64,000 nt of DNA from Hymenobacter sp. J193 (lineage in GTDB: Bacteria; Bacteroidota; Bacteroidia; Cytophagales; Hymenobacteraceae). Below, piece by piece: positions 24,585 through 33,675 of the stretch (position 1 is its first letter; each line of letters opens with the position of its first letter). The stretch covers positions 2,508,001 to 2,572,000 of the forward strand of contig NZ_JAJONE010000001.1 of assembly GCF_024700075.1 (NCBI RefSeq), read 5' to 3'. The translations under genes and the position numbers were made by a program. The notes beneath the pieces were generated by a model. It did no database searches. It was not told the origin of the DNA and was given only the letters and a program-made list of their open reading frames with translations.

Positions 24585-27503
24585 ATGCGCGTGTGGTTCT
24601 GGCTTGCTTTCCTTAGTGGTGTGCTGGTGGCGGCTCCGGCCGTGGCTCAGCAGTTTCCGGTGCTCAATCAAAATCCGCCGTCGTTGCGGTGGTTTGAGGT
24701 GCGCACGGCTCACTTCCGGGTGCTGTATCCGGCCGGCTTCGAGCAGCGCGCCCAGCGAACGGCCCGGCGGCTGGAGCAGGTGTACGAGCCGGTGGGTGCC
24801 TCGCTCGGTGTGCGGCCCCGGCCCGTGACGGTGGTGCTGCAAACCCAGAATACCATCGGCAACGGCTTCGTGACGGTGCTGCCGCGCCGCTCTGAGTTCT
24901 TTACCACGCCGCCCCAGGACCCGTTCTTGTCGGGCACCATCGACTGGCTCGACCAGCTGGCCATCCACGAGTACCGCCACGTGGTGCAGTACGAAAAGCC
25001 CCGGCAGGGCGCGTCGCGGCTGGCGTACTGGCTGTTTGGCTACGGCGGGCTGGGCACCACCACCATCGGCGTGCCCGACTGGTTTGCTGAGGGCGACGCT
25101 GTAGGCACCGAAACCATCCTCACGCGCAGCGGCCGGGGCCGCATTCCGGCTTTCGACGTGGACCTGCGGGCCAACCTGCTGGCGGCGCGGCGCTACACCT
25201 ACGCCAAAGCGGTGGCCGGCTCCTACCGCGACAACGTGCCCAACCACTACGTGCTGGGCTATTTTCTGACTTCCTACGCCAAGCGCCGCTACGGACCCGA
25301 CGTCTGGGGGCCCGTGCTGGACCGCTACTATCGGTTTCCGGCTTACCCGTTTTCGTTTTCCCGCAGCTTGCGCCGCACCACCGGCCTGCGGGTAGAAGAC
25401 TTGTACCGCCGCACCCTCGCCGAGCTGGACTCCACCTGGCGCCGTCAGGCCGCGGCCGCGGTGCCTGCGCCGGCCGGTGTGGCCCCCGCGTACTTTGCCA
25501 CCCAGCCGGAGCGCCGCGTTTTCACCCAGTACCAATACCCGCAGTACCTCAACGACAGCACCGTGGTAGCCCTGAAAAGCGGCCTCGGCGACGCGGCCCA
25601 GCTGGTGTTGCTGCACCGCAGTGGCCGGGAGCAGCCGCTGCACATGCCGGGCCTGCTCAACCTGCCCGAAATGCTGTCGGCAGGCGGCGGTAAAGTGTGC
25701 TGGCCCGAGTACCGCTACGATGCCCGCTGGCTGCAGCGCGTGTATTCCGAGCTGCGGGTGCTGGATGTGGCCTCCGGCAAAGTTACGCGCCTCACCCCCC
25801 GGGGCCGCTACACCGCCGCCGCGCTTTCGCCGGACGGTACGCGCCTGCTGGCCGTGCGCACCGATGCCACCTACCGCACCGAGCTGGTGGTGCTGGATGC
25901 CCGCACCGGCCAGGAGCTGCAGGTGCTGCCCAACCCCGACAACCACCAGCTGCAGCAGCCTCGTTGGAGCGCCGACCAGCGCCGGGCTGTGGTAATTACG
26001 CTCAAGCCCGCTGGCAAGGCGTTGGAAGAAATTGCCCTGACGACGGGCCAGGGCAGGGAGCTGCTGCCGGCCGCGGCGCTCAACATCAGCCACCCCCAGC
26101 CCTGGGGAGACTACGTGCTGTTCAACTCTCCGCAGTCGGGCCAGGACCAGGTGTACGCCGTGCATACCGGCACCGGCCAGCGCCTGCAAGTCACTCACGA
26201 CTCCCTGGGGGCCTACCACGGGGCCGTATCACCAGACGGGCAGCGCCTGGCGTTTCACGTATTCCGGAGCACCGGCAGCTGGGTGGCCGAGCTGCCGCTG
26301 AACCCCGCACTCTGGACGCCCGCTGCCCCCGGCCACGACCCAGCCGCCTACATCGAGCCCGTGGTGCGCACCGATGCCGGCGCCCGGCAGGTAGGCCCCG
26401 TACTGCCCGGCGACTCCTCGGTAGCCGCCCCGGACCAGCCGCTAAGCGTGCGGCGCTACCGCCCAGGCGCGCACCTGTTCAACGTGTTCAGTTGGGGACT
26501 TATTCAGTCGCCTTCGGGTAGCGGGCTGAGCTTGGGCGTCAGGACGCAGGATGTGCTGAGTACCTTGCAGACGGTGGCCGGCGTGGGCTACGATCAGACG
26601 GAGCGCACCGGCCGCGTATTTGCCACGGCCAGCTACCAGGGCCTTTTTCCGGTGCTCGATGCTACTCTAGAACGAGGCCAGCGCCGTACTGCGCTATTTA
26701 TTGATCAAGATGAGACGCTGGACAGCCTGCGCCGCGACCAGTGGCAGTACACCAGCCTGACGGTGGGCGGCCGGGTGCCGCTGCAGCTCACCCACAACCG
26801 CTTCCGGCAGGCCCTCACGGTAGGCGCTTACTACACCGCCCAGCAAAGCCAGGGTTACGATTTGCCTTACCGTTCCCTGAACCAAGTGGGCCGCAACTCC
26901 CTGCATCTGCTGTCTACGTCCCTGTCGTACTACCGCCTGCTCAAGCAAAGCCAGCGGGACGTGGCGCCGCGCTGGGGCCAGACGCTGTTGCTCTCAGCCC
27001 GCACTACGCCATTTGGCCTCGGGCTTTCCACCTGGCAGCTGGCGGCGCAGGGCAACGGGTATTTTCCGGGCCTCGGGCGCCACCATTCGGTGCGGGTGCG
27101 GGCCGGCTTCCAGCGGCAGAAGGTAGATGCTTTTCCCCTTTCCGGGGCCGTATTCTTTCCGCGCGGGCAGAGCTACTACAACTTCACCCAGCTACTGACG
27201 GGTAGTGCCGAGTACCGTCTGCCCCTGGCCGACCCCGATTGGACGCTGGGCCGCTGGCTGTACGTGCAGCGCATTGTGGGGGGCGTATTCTACGATGCTG
27301 CTCTAGGCGACCTGCCTACCCGCACCGACGATGGGCGCCTCGATATCGTGCGGGAAAACTACCACACCATCGGCGCAGACGTGTCGTTCGTGTTCAATGC
27401 CCTGCGGCTGCGCACCCCGTTTGAGCTGGGTGTGCGCACCATCTATAACGTGCGCTCGGGCGAGTGGCTGGTGCAGCCGCTGGTGCTGGATATCGGCTTT
27501 TAA
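24585..27503 (+). CDS. Exported gluzincin-like peptidase with TolB-type propeller and C-terminal beta region
   Basis: A 972-residue protein with a signal peptide (MRVWFWLAFLSGVLVAAPAV, ending AQ). Residues 30-320 have a metallopeptidase signature: HEYRH (an HExxH zinc site) and 40 residues later a WFAEGDAV glutamate motif, as in gluzincins. Residues 320-640 contain repeated beta-propeller blades of the TolB/WD40 kind (ALSPDGTRLLAV, AVSPDGQRLAFH). Residues 650-972 are rich in alternating strands and aromatics and resemble an outer-membrane beta-barrel. The shorter start at 24585 is preferred over 24537 because it gives a proper signal peptide. The substrate is unknown. The gene is divergent from the aminotransferase. 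Confidence 0.8.
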   Translation: MRVWFWLAFLSGVLVAAPAVAQQFPVLNQNPPSLRWFEVRTAHFRVLYPAGFEQRAQRTARRLEQVYEPVGASLGVRPRPVTVVLQTQNTIGNGFVTVLPRRSEFFTTPPQDPFLSGTIDWLDQLAIHEYRHVVQYEKPRQGASRLAYWLFGYGGLGTTTIGVPDWFAEGDAVGTETILTRSGRGRIPAFDVDLRANLLAARRYTYAKAVAGSYRDNVPNHYVLGYFLTSYAKRRYGPDVWGPVLDRYYRFPAYPFSFSRSLRRTTGLRVEDLYRRTLAELDSTWRRQAAAAVPAPAGVAPAYFATQPERRVFTQYQYPQYLNDSTVVALKSGLGDAAQLVLLHRSGREQPLHMPGLLNLPEMLSAGGGKVCWPEYRYDARWLQRVYSELRVLDVASGKVTRLTPRGRYTAAALSPDGTRLLAVRTDATYRTELVVLDARTGQELQVLPNPDNHQLQQPRWSADQRRAVVITLKPAGKALEEIALTTGQGRELLPAAALNISHPQPWGDYVLFNSPQSGQDQVYAVHTGTGQRLQVTHDSLGAYHGAVSPDGQRLAFHVFRSTGSWVAELPLNPALWTPAAPGHDPAAYIEPVVRTDAGARQVGPVLPGDSSVAAPDQPLSVRRYRPGAHLFNVFSWGLIQSPSGSGLSLGVRTQDVLSTLQTVAGVGYDQTERTGRVFATASYQGLFPVLDATLERGQRRTALFIDQDETLDSLRRDQWQYTSLTVGGRVPLQLTHNRFRQALTVGAYYTAQQSQGYDLPYRSLNQVGRNSLHLLSTSLSYYRLLKQSQRDVAPRWGQTLLLSARTTPFGLGLSTWQLAAQGNGYFPGLGRHHSVRVRAGFQRQKVDAFPLSGAVFFPRGQSYYNFTQLLTGSAEYRLPLADPDWTLGRWLYVQRIVGGVFYDAALGDLPTRTDDGRLDIVRENYHTIGADVSFVFNALRLRTPFELGVRTIYNVRSGEWLVQPLVLDIGF

Positions 27504-27579
27504 TATTGTAGGTTGTTTGTTAGGAGTTGTTCGTCGGTGTCAGAATACGGACGACTAATAATAAACAACAGCAACTACC

Positions 27580-28065
27580 CTAAAGCGAAGGGGGGGCCGG
27601 GGCTACCGACGCGGCCAGCGGCGCGTGGCTGGGCTGCAGCTCAAAAGCCAAACGGGGCTGCTGGTGCGCGTCATCGTAGAGGTAAAGGCGGCGGCCGCTG
27701 GTTTCGTAGTAGGAAACCTGACCGAGCAGGTTCAGGTAGCGCAGCTCAAACTTCGCGGTGGCATCATCGCAGTGCAGCATGGTGGCAATGACGTGCACCC
27801 AGGAGCGCACCCGCAACGACAGCGGGCAGGAAAAGGTACCGCTACCCGCCAGTGGCTGCGGCAGCGCACTTAGCGACCAAGCCGCCGCCGAGGAAAATCC
27901 GGCGTCGGAAGGACGGGTGGTGTGAGTTGTTGGAAGCTTTTTGCCGTCGAGGGAACACAAAAGCCAGGGCGGGGAGCCCGCAGACGTGGGCAGGGCATAC
28001 GCAATGCTGGCTGCCAGTAAGCCGGCAGCTAACCCACTGAATAATATAGCGTGGCGCGTAGTCAT
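27580..28065 (-). CDS. Exported META-domain-like protein
   Basis: A 161-residue protein with an N-terminal hydrophobic signal (AILFSGLAAGLLAASIAYAL). The mature part has WSLSALPQPLAGSG, then a cysteine-containing stretch (MLHCDDATAKFEL). It ends with GQVSYYETSGRRLYLYDD and LAFEL, a pattern like the META/HslJ domain. The match is weak and from memory, so it is best treated as hypothetical exported. It is the last of a run of minus-strand genes and lies beyond the msrA terminator, so it is probably expressed separately. Confidence 0.6.
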   Translation of the reverse strand: MTTRHAILFSGLAAGLLAASIAYALPTSAGSPPWLLCSLDGKKLPTTHTTRPSDAGFSSAAAWSLSALPQPLAGSGTFSCPLSLRVRSWVHVIATMLHCDDATAKFELRYLNLLGQVSYYETSGRRLYLYDDAHQQPRLAFELQPSHAPLAASVAPAPPSL

Positions 28066-28230
28066 AAAAAGCAGGCGGGCAGTTGAGCTTGCGGGAATAT
28101 TCGATGAATCTGCTGGGATAAGACCCTATTGCCGGGCCCAAAGGTTGCATGAGCGCAGAAACTTTAACGATAGTTGGACAAGCCGGAAGGGCGCAATAAG
28201 CTACGCAGATGGTCATGTATCCAAAAAAAT

Positions 28231-28264
28231 CAGCCCCTACCCGGCGGTTAGCGGGCAGGGGCTG
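28231..28264 (-). terminator. Intrinsic terminator of msrA
   Basis: CAGCCCCT at 28231-28238 pairs with AGGGGCTG at 28257-28264, with further pairing inside. On the minus strand it is followed by a run of seven T. It lies just after the msrA stop. Confidence 0.8.
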
Positions 28265-28288
28265 GCTCCCAGGTTGCGGCGGATATGG

Positions 28289-28945
28289 CTACTTGGTTTG
28301 CAGCAGCTGCGGGAACTCCCGGGCAAAGTGCTGGTAGCGCGGGGTAGATACCGTCTGGATGTACGGGTTTTCAGGGTGGTGCACGAAGTAATCCTGGTGG
28401 TAGCGCTCCGCTGGGTAAAAGACCTTGAACGGCACTACCTGCGTCACGATGGGGCTGGAGTAGCGCCTGGAGGCGTTTACCCGCTTTATCTCGGCCTCAA
28501 TCTGCGCTTTTTCCTGGGGCGTGCGGTAGAAGGCAATGGAGCGGTACTCCTCGCCTGCATCAGGGCCCTGGCGGTTGAGAGTGGTAGGGTCGTGCTGCAC
28601 GAAAAACACCTTCAGCAGGGTTTCAAAGCTGATGACTTTGGGGTCGTAATACACCTGAATGGCCTCGGCGTGGCCGGTGCCGCCCCGGCCTACCTGCTCG
28701 TAGGTAGGCGAAACCGTAGTGCCGCCCGAGTGCCCCGAAATAACGGTACGCACCCCTTTCAGGCTTTCAAACACGTGCTCGGCGCACCAGTAGCAGCCGC
28801 TGGCAAACGTGGCCACCGCCTCGCCCGCCTGGGGCTTGGGCAGCTCGGCAAAGCGGTGGTCGTCCTGGGTGGGCTGGCTGCCGGGGGCGGCCTCGCAGCT
28901 GGCCGTGCCCAGCACGGCCAGCAGGAGAAATAGAAGTTTTTTCAT
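28289..28945 (-). CDS. msrA: Peptide-methionine (S)-S-oxide reductase, lipoprotein form
   Basis: MsrA reduces methionine-S-sulfoxide in damaged proteins. The 218-residue protein has a lipoprotein signal (MKKLLFLLLAVLGTASC), which places it in the periplasm or on a membrane. The catalytic motif GCYWCAEHVFESLKGV is intact, followed by GHSGGTTVSPTYEQVGRGGTGHAE and the conserved VFFVQHDPTTLNRQGPDAGEEYRS region. The start at 28945 is the one that makes a proper lipoprotein signal. The ferredoxin-reductase-like gene ends 58 bp upstream on the same strand and could be co-transcribed, but a direct functional link is only a guess. Confidence 0.94.
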   Translation of the reverse strand: MKKLLFLLLAVLGTASCEAAPGSQPTQDDHRFAELPKPQAGEAVATFASGCYWCAEHVFESLKGVRTVISGHSGGTTVSPTYEQVGRGGTGHAEAIQVYYDPKVISFETLLKVFFVQHDPTTLNRQGPDAGEEYRSIAFYRTPQEKAQIEAEIKRVNASRRYSSPIVTQVVPFKVFYPAERYHQDYFVHHPENPYIQTVSTPRYQHFAREFPQLLQTK

Positions 28946-29003
28946 GTGCATGCTCAACATACGCAGCCGCCCGGGAGTTCGGTCGTAGCCAGACAACACA
29001 CCT

Positions 29004-30053
29004 TCACAATTCCAGACGCACGGGGCCGTCGATAGGGTAGCCGGTACAGGTGAGCACCAGGCTCCGCTCGGTTTCCTTATCGGTCAGGACTTCGTTCAGG
29101 CTCATCCACACGCGGCCAGCGGTGCAGCGGGCCACGCAGTTGCCGCACTGGCCGGCCTCGCAGCTGTAGGGCAGCGCCAGCCCCTGCTGCCGGGCCGCCT
29201 GTAGAATAGTACTCGGGTACTGCACCAGCACTACGTGTTCCTGCCCGCGCCAGCGGATATTGACCGGGTAAGCAGCCGTATCAGGCGGCACGCGCGTGGC
29301 AGGTACGGCAATGGGGGTAAACAACTCCCGGCGGATATCGGCCAACGGCAGCCCCGCCGCGTGCAGGGCGTAGGTAGCCATGCGCATAAAGTCGAGCGGG
29401 CCGCATACGTAGGCCCGCGTGCCAGCCAGCGGGCCGGGGCTGAAGCGGCGCACCAGGTCTTCCAGCAGCGGCTTGTGCAGACGGGCCCGCTCCAGGTTGG
29501 CGTCCACGCTATAAAGCAGCTCCAGGTGCAGCCGCTGAGGAGACCGAGCCTGCAGGGCCAGCAGCTCCTCCCGAAACAACGTGCGGCTTGGCGTGCGGTT
29601 GCTGTACACCAGCAGGACGCGGGCAGTGGGGTGCGTGTGCAACGCCGTTTTCAGCAGCCCCAGAATGGGCGCGATGCCGCTGCCAGCCGCTACCAGCACC
29701 AGTTGCCGGAAGGCGTCCGGCTCCTCGGGCAAGGTAAAGAATCCGGCCGCGCCAATGGTCTGAAGCTGGTCGCCGAGGCGGGCATCATCTACCAGCCACC
29801 GCGAAATCAGCCCGTTATCGATGCGCTTGACGGTAATGGTCAGCGGCTCGCCCAGGGCTGGGGCCGAGCTGATGGAGTAGGAGCGGCGCACCTCACGGCC
29901 GTACCGCCGCAACTGGAGGGTGAGGTACTGCCCGGCTTGGTAGGGCAGCGGGGCCGGAGCCACGGGCGCCAGCACAAAGCTTTTCACCCCGGGCACTTCA
30001 TCCCGGATAGCCTCAATACGCAGGGAAATAACAGCAGAAAGCAGCTCAGCCAT
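29004..30053 (-). CDS. Ferredoxin--NADP reductase-like oxidoreductase with C-terminal 2Fe-2S domain (PaaE-like)
   Basis: A 349-residue electron-transfer flavoprotein. Domains in order: FAD-binding (about 5-100, RRSYSISSAP), NAD(P)-binding (about 110-230, LVAAGSGIAPILGLLKT), and a plant-type 2Fe-2S ferredoxin (about 260-349) with CEAGQCGNCVARC and a final cysteine in LVLTCTGYP. This order is that of PaaE/Hmp-like class IB reductases, which feed electrons to mono-oxygenases. No oxygenase gene is nearby, so the acceptor is unknown. It lies between a META lipoprotein gene (45 bp) and msrA (58 bp) on the same strand. Confidence 0.92.
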   Translation of the reverse strand: MAELLSAVISLRIEAIRDEVPGVKSFVLAPVAPAPLPYQAGQYLTLQLRRYGREVRRSYSISSAPALGEPLTITVKRIDNGLISRWLVDDARLGDQLQTIGAAGFFTLPEEPDAFRQLVLVAAGSGIAPILGLLKTALHTHPTARVLLVYSNRTPSRTLFREELLALQARSPQRLHLELLYSVDANLERARLHKPLLEDLVRRFSPGPLAGTRAYVCGPLDFMRMATYALHAAGLPLADIRRELFTPIAVPATRVPPDTAAYPVNIRWRGQEHVVLVQYPSTILQAARQQGLALPYSCEAGQCGNCVARCTAGRVWMSLNEVLTDKETERSLVLTCTGYPIDGPVRLEL

Positions 30054-30098
30054 AGCACTCGCAACGTACGCGCCCGGGCGCAGGATTCAAACCAGCCG

Positions 30099-30554
30099 TT
30101 ACCGGCCCACCCGGAAATAAGCTACCGGCTCGGGGTTGGTGTCGTCGAACAGGCGGAGGGTACTGTCGAGCACCACGTAGCGCCGGGTGGCGCGCAGGGC
30201 GGTAAAATAGCGGTTCTCGAAGCCGGTAGCATCATCCTCGCACGTAGCCAGCGTAACGGTCAGCTGATCGAAGCTGAGCTGGTTTCCGGCGGCGGTGATG
30301 AAGGTGCCACCCATGCCGTTGCAGTACGCGTGGGCGGCCAGCCGCCCGGTGCCGGCGGAAAGCTGAAGATCGGGCTTCGCAAAAAAGTTGGGGATTTCGC
30401 TCACGGGCGTCGTGCCCAGAATCGTCAGTTGCCAGCGGGTATCCAGCAGGAGCGGCTCAGCGGGCCGGGGCTCATCTTCCACCGGGTGAATGCAGCCCGG
30501 CAGGAGGCTGGCGGCTAGCAGGCACAGGGCGGCAGAATAAAAAGTAAGGCGCAT
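30099..30554 (-). CDS. META-domain lipoprotein
   Basis: A 151-residue lipoprotein; the signal peptide ends with the lipobox SLLPGC. The META domain is recognisable: LDTRWQLTILG, then AHAYCNGMGGTF, LSFDQLTVTLATCED, and a final LRLFDD plus YFRV. META/HslJ proteins are small envelope or stress proteins of unclear molecular function. It is in the run of minus-strand genes ending at msrA. Confidence 0.88.
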   Translation of the reverse strand: MRLTFYSAALCLLAASLLPGCIHPVEDEPRPAEPLLLDTRWQLTILGTTPVSEIPNFFAKPDLQLSAGTGRLAAHAYCNGMGGTFITAAGNQLSFDQLTVTLATCEDDATGFENRYFTALRATRRYVVLDSTLRLFDDTNPEPVAYFRVGR

Positions 30555-30641
30555 ACTACAGCAGCGTTAAATCAAGCCTGATTAGGATACTTGCCCGGCT
30601 CGAAAAGTTGCATGCCAGCCTCTGCCAAGCCTTTCTGCGTT

Positions 30642-31127
30642 TTACAGCTTACGAAACGGGTGGGCACCCCGGGCCAGCCGCTCGGTAAACTCTACGGCCC
30701 GGCGGGCGCGGGTTTCGGGCTGCTTGGCCGTGGCTACGTGCCCGGCAATGGCCCGCTGCATGCTGCCGCTGATTTTCTGAAAGCCTGCTAACGCTTCGGG
30801 CCAGGCCTCAAACGCCTCGGCCAGCTCCTCAGGCAAGTCCACGCGGTCCGGCTCGGGGTCGGGGGCCAGCGTAAGCGAAACCAGCTGGCCTACCTGCACC
30901 CCGGCCTCCCGGCACATGTCTTTGTTGAGCATGAGGTAGCGGCCCCCACCCGGCAGCGGCAGCAGCCCCCGCCGGATGGCGCAGCCGTTGAGCGTGCCCA
31001 CCACCCGGCGGGGCAGGGGCTGGCCCAGCGCTGCCAGCACCAGCGGAGGCACTACCACAATCTGGGTGGGCATAAAGCTGGGGCCGCCGTGCTCCAGCCG
31101 CGCCTCAAACACCTGCACTGCCGCCAT
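30642..31127 (-). CDS. DUF1905 plus YdeI/OmpD-associated domain protein
   Basis: A 161-residue cytoplasmic protein. Residues 1-90 match DUF1905 (FEARLEHGGPSFMPTQIVVVP). Residues 100-160 match the YdeI/OmdA region (LPEELAEAFEAWPEALAGFQ, then SMQRAIAGHVATAKQPETRARR and the closing LARGA). Many Bacteroidota encode this fusion. Homologues are sometimes called bacteriocin-protection proteins, but the biochemical role is not known. It starts 12 bp after the preceding lipoprotein gene, so the two are probably an operon. Confidence 0.85.
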   Translation of the reverse strand: MAAVQVFEARLEHGGPSFMPTQIVVVPPLVLAALGQPLPRRVVGTLNGCAIRRGLLPLPGGGRYLMLNKDMCREAGVQVGQLVSLTLAPDPEPDRVDLPEELAEAFEAWPEALAGFQKISGSMQRAIAGHVATAKQPETRARRAVEFTERLARGAHPFRKL

Positions 31128-31139
31128 CCTTAACCGAAA

Positions 31140-31694
31140 CTACTTGGCTGGCGTGAGCTTGCTGGGGCCGGCCAACGCCAGCTCGCGGGCAATCTGGAAC
31201 GTGAAGGGCTCGGAGGCCGACTCATCGATGCGGCGCTGCATGATGCGCAGGTGCGAAAGGTCGTCGCCGGGCAGCACGGCCACGTCGGCGCCGGTGCCGG
31301 AGCCGGGCTCGTAGCTGCGGAAGCCTACTATCCAGCCCTGGGGGTAGCCCGCGCGCTCGGCCTTGGCGGCGTCTACCACGTCGGGCTTGCCAGGAAAGGA
31401 GCCAAGGTTGATTTCCTTGGTTTCCTTGCCAACCAGCTTCAGGAACGCCTCCGTGCGCAGGGCCCCGGCTACGGGCTTGAAGCGCAACGACACCGTCAGG
31501 GCTTCGGGGCCGGGCGCGGTTTTCAGCTGGGGTGCCTCCTTGGTGGCGGGCGCGGTGGCCGTGCCGTCGGCCGCGGCGGTATCCAGGGCAGTCTGGTCGG
31601 TGGTGGTAGCTGCGGGCTGCTCGGCCGGCTGGCTGGTTTGGTTGCAGCCGGCCAGCACTACGGCCGCCAGCACGGGCAGGAAAAGGCGTTTCAT
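31140..31694 (-). CDS. Hypothetical lipoprotein
   Basis: A 184-residue lipoprotein (MKRLFLPVLAAVVLAGC). A low-complexity Thr/Ala/Pro linker covers about residues 22-60, then comes one compact domain with no family I recognise (VSLRFKPVAGALRTEAFLKL, QGWIVGFRSYEPGSG). The start at 31694 gives the lipoprotein signal; the longer frame to 31844 overlaps the divergent DsbA-family gene and is rejected. It is 12 bp before the DUF1905 gene on the same strand. Confidence 0.8.
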   Translation of the reverse strand: MKRLFLPVLAAVVLAGCNQTSQPAEQPAATTTDQTALDTAAADGTATAPATKEAPQLKTAPGPEALTVSLRFKPVAGALRTEAFLKLVGKETKEINLGSFPGKPDVVDAAKAERAGYPQGWIVGFRSYEPGSGTGADVAVLPGDDLSHLRIMQRRIDESASEPFTFQIARELALAGPSKLTPAK

Positions 31695-31842
31695 CGAAGA
31701 AAGCAGAGAAAAAGGAACACTGGACTCAGCCTGTAAGAATACGCATAATTCCGGCGCGGCCCACCAGCCGCCCGGGTGCTTGCGGGAAACCTTTTGGCGG
31801 CCGGCTGGCTTATACAGCATCCCAAAACCGACTTTTCCTGCC

Positions 31843-32553
31843 ATGAAAAAGATACAAGTTGAAATCTGGTCCGATATCCTATGCCCCTTTTGCTACATCG
31901 GCAAGCGGCGCCTGGAAACGGCCCTGGCCCGCTTTCCCCACGCCGACCAGATAGACGTGCAGTGGCGCAGCTTCGAGCTGGACCCGCAGGCCAACCCCGA
32001 GCCGGGCGTAAACCAGTACGTGCGCCTGGCCGCCAAATACGGCAAGCCCGAAGCTTGGGCCCGCGAAATGAGCGCCAACATGACGCAGATGGCTGCCCAG
32101 GAAGGCCTGGCCTTCGACTTCGACCGACTGGTGCCCGCCAACTCCCTGCGGGCGCACCGCCTAGTGCACTTGGCGGCCCGGCACAGCAAGCAGGATGCGG
32201 CCAAGGAGCGGCTGTTCAAAGCCTACCTCGAAGAAGGCCTGGATGTAAATGACCCGGCCACGCTCACCCGCCTGGGCGCCGACCTGGAACTGCCTGCCGC
32301 CGAGGTAACCCACCTGCTGGCTTCCGACGATTTTACCGACGAAGTGCGCCACGACGAGTACCAGGCCCACCAGATTGGCGTGCGCGGGGTGCCTTACTTC
32401 GTGTTCGACGACAAGTACGCCGTATCGGGCGCGCAGCCGGCCGAGCTGTTTGAAGAGGTTCTGCAGAAAGTGTGGGAAGAAGCCCGCCCGCAGCCCGTGC
32501 AGCTGGCCGGCTCCGCCGGGGCTGCCTGCGACCTGGAAAGCGGTACCTGCTAA
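31843..32553 (+). CDS. DsbA-family (FrnE-like) oxidoreductase
   Basis: A 236-residue thioredoxin-fold protein of the DsbA/FrnE subfamily without a signal peptide, so cytoplasmic. The CPFC active site is near residue 14 (ILCPFCYIGKRR) and the cis-proline motif is GVRGVPYFVFD near 182. FrnE-type proteins act in thiol redox reactions and sometimes in polyketide or stress pathways. A C-terminal cysteine pair (AACDLESGTC) is seen; extra C-terminal cysteines are known in FrnE. It begins just past the divergent lipoprotein gene and ends at a strong terminator. Confidence 0.92.
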   Translation: MKKIQVEIWSDILCPFCYIGKRRLETALARFPHADQIDVQWRSFELDPQANPEPGVNQYVRLAAKYGKPEAWAREMSANMTQMAAQEGLAFDFDRLVPANSLRAHRLVHLAARHSKQDAAKERLFKAYLEEGLDVNDPATLTRLGADLELPAAEVTHLLASDDFTDEVRHDEYQAHQIGVRGVPYFVFDDKYAVSGAQPAELFEEVLQKVWEEARPQPVQLAGSAGAACDLESGTC

Positions 32554-32630
32554 GCTTGATTTGCTCGTTGTTTGTCATGCGTAGTTCGTATCAGTAGCCT
32601 GAAAACAACCAACTACGAGCCTACACTCCG

Positions 32631-32666
32631 AAGCCCCGGCTGCCGCGTTGCAGCCGGGGCTTTTTG
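32631..32666. terminator. Bidirectional intrinsic terminator
   Basis: AAGCCCCGGCTG at 32631-32642 pairs with its complement ending at 32663, followed by a T run. It separates the DsbA-family gene from the converging DHFR-like gene. Confidence 0.85.
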
Positions 32667-32683
32667 ATAGCTGCTGAGTTAGC

Positions 32684-33229
32684 CTAGCTTTGAACGGGAT
32701 GGTAGACCAGCAGAATAGCGCCGGTAGAAAACAGCGTGGTGTCCACCAGTTTCAGCGTGGCGGGCAGGCCGTCTTCCGGGAAAAACCGCTTGCCGCCGCC
32801 CAGCATCATCGGAAACGTCATCAGCCGGTATTCGTCCACGAGGTGGTGCCGTAGCAGTGCCTGCACCAATTGGCCACTGCCGTATACCAGAATATCCTCG
32901 CCGCGCTGCGCTTTCAGGCGCCGTACTTCCGCCACCAAGTTGCCCCCGATGATGGTGGTATTGTGCCAGCTGGCGGTTTGTAGCGTGCCGGAGGCCACGT
33001 ATTTGGGCAAGCAGTTCATCCGGCTGGCAAAGCCCTGCTCGTCGGTTTGCGTGGGCCACACGGCGGCGAAGCCCTCGTAGGTCACACGGCCCAGCAGCAG
33101 CGTGTCGGCGTTCAGCAGCTCCTCAAGCTTGTAGCGTTTCTGCTCTTCGCCGAAAAAGGGCATCAGCCGCTCCGGCTTTTCCATCACCCCGTCCAGCGAC
33201 ACAAATTCAGATACCACTACTTTTCTCAT
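32684..33229 (-). CDS. Dihydrofolate reductase-family (RibD C-terminal) protein
   Basis: A 181-residue protein of the RibD C-terminal/DHFR superfamily. It begins MRKVVVSEFVSLDGVMEKP, has LLGRVTYEGFAAVWP, the NADPH-binding VYGSGQLVQALLRH, and FPMMLGGGKRFFP near the end. These YwjB/YyaP-like proteins are probably reductases of unknown substrate. The start at 33229 is the family start; the longer frame enters the DoxX gene. It is the third gene of a VOC-DoxX-DHFR-like operon with 28-bp gaps. Confidence 0.93.
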   Translation of the reverse strand: MRKVVVSEFVSLDGVMEKPERLMPFFGEEQKRYKLEELLNADTLLLGRVTYEGFAAVWPTQTDEQGFASRMNCLPKYVASGTLQTASWHNTTIIGGNLVAEVRRLKAQRGEDILVYGSGQLVQALLRHHLVDEYRLMTFPMMLGGGKRFFPEDGLPATLKLVDTTLFSTGAILLVYHPVQS

Positions 33230-33257
33230 CGGTATTTTTTCAGGCGGAAAGAAAGCG

Positions 33258-33647
33258 CTAGGCCACGCTGAGTGCAGGTGCGGTGGCCTGCTGGCGGCGG
33301 TGGTTGAGGTAGTGCGAGGCCGCAATCAAAGCCAAGCCAATAAGAAGCGGAAACCACATGCCCGGTGGGTCGCCCACGGAGATAAAGGAATATAGCGCCC
33401 CAGTCAGATCAAACACAAAGCCGGCGTAGGCCCACTCCCGCAGGCGTGGAAAGCCGGGTACCAGAATGGCCAGCACCCCCAGCAGCTTGGCTACGCCCAG
33501 AAAAGGCACGAGGTAGGCGGGGTAGCCCAGGTGCCGGAAAAAATCCACCGACTCCGGGGAGCTTAGCACGTTGGGCACGGATGACAGCGTCATCAGCAGG
33601 GCCAGCAGCCCCGTAAAAATCCAGTACAGCAGGTTAAGCTTGTTCAT
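33258..33647 (-). CDS. DoxX-like membrane protein
   Basis: A 129-residue protein with four predicted transmembrane helices (about 5-24, 46-65, 71-93 and 100-116) and the DoxX-like pattern (HLGYPAYLVPFLGVAKLLGV, RLREWAYAGFVFDLTGA). DoxX-like proteins of this size are common beside VOC and DHFR-like genes in Bacteroidota. Their function is unknown. It is the middle gene of a three-gene operon. Confidence 0.88.
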   Translation of the reverse strand: MNKLNLLYWIFTGLLALLMTLSSVPNVLSSPESVDFFRHLGYPAYLVPFLGVAKLLGVLAILVPGFPRLREWAYAGFVFDLTGALYSFISVGDPPGMWFPLLIGLALIAASHYLNHRRQQATAPALSVA

Positions 33648-33675
33648 GGCAGAAGTGCGTTAGAAGTGAGCAGGC

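Noticed and set aside
24477..26219. Minus-strand frame of 580 codons
   Set aside because: Antisense to the gluzincin-propeller gene, low-complexity, no motifs.
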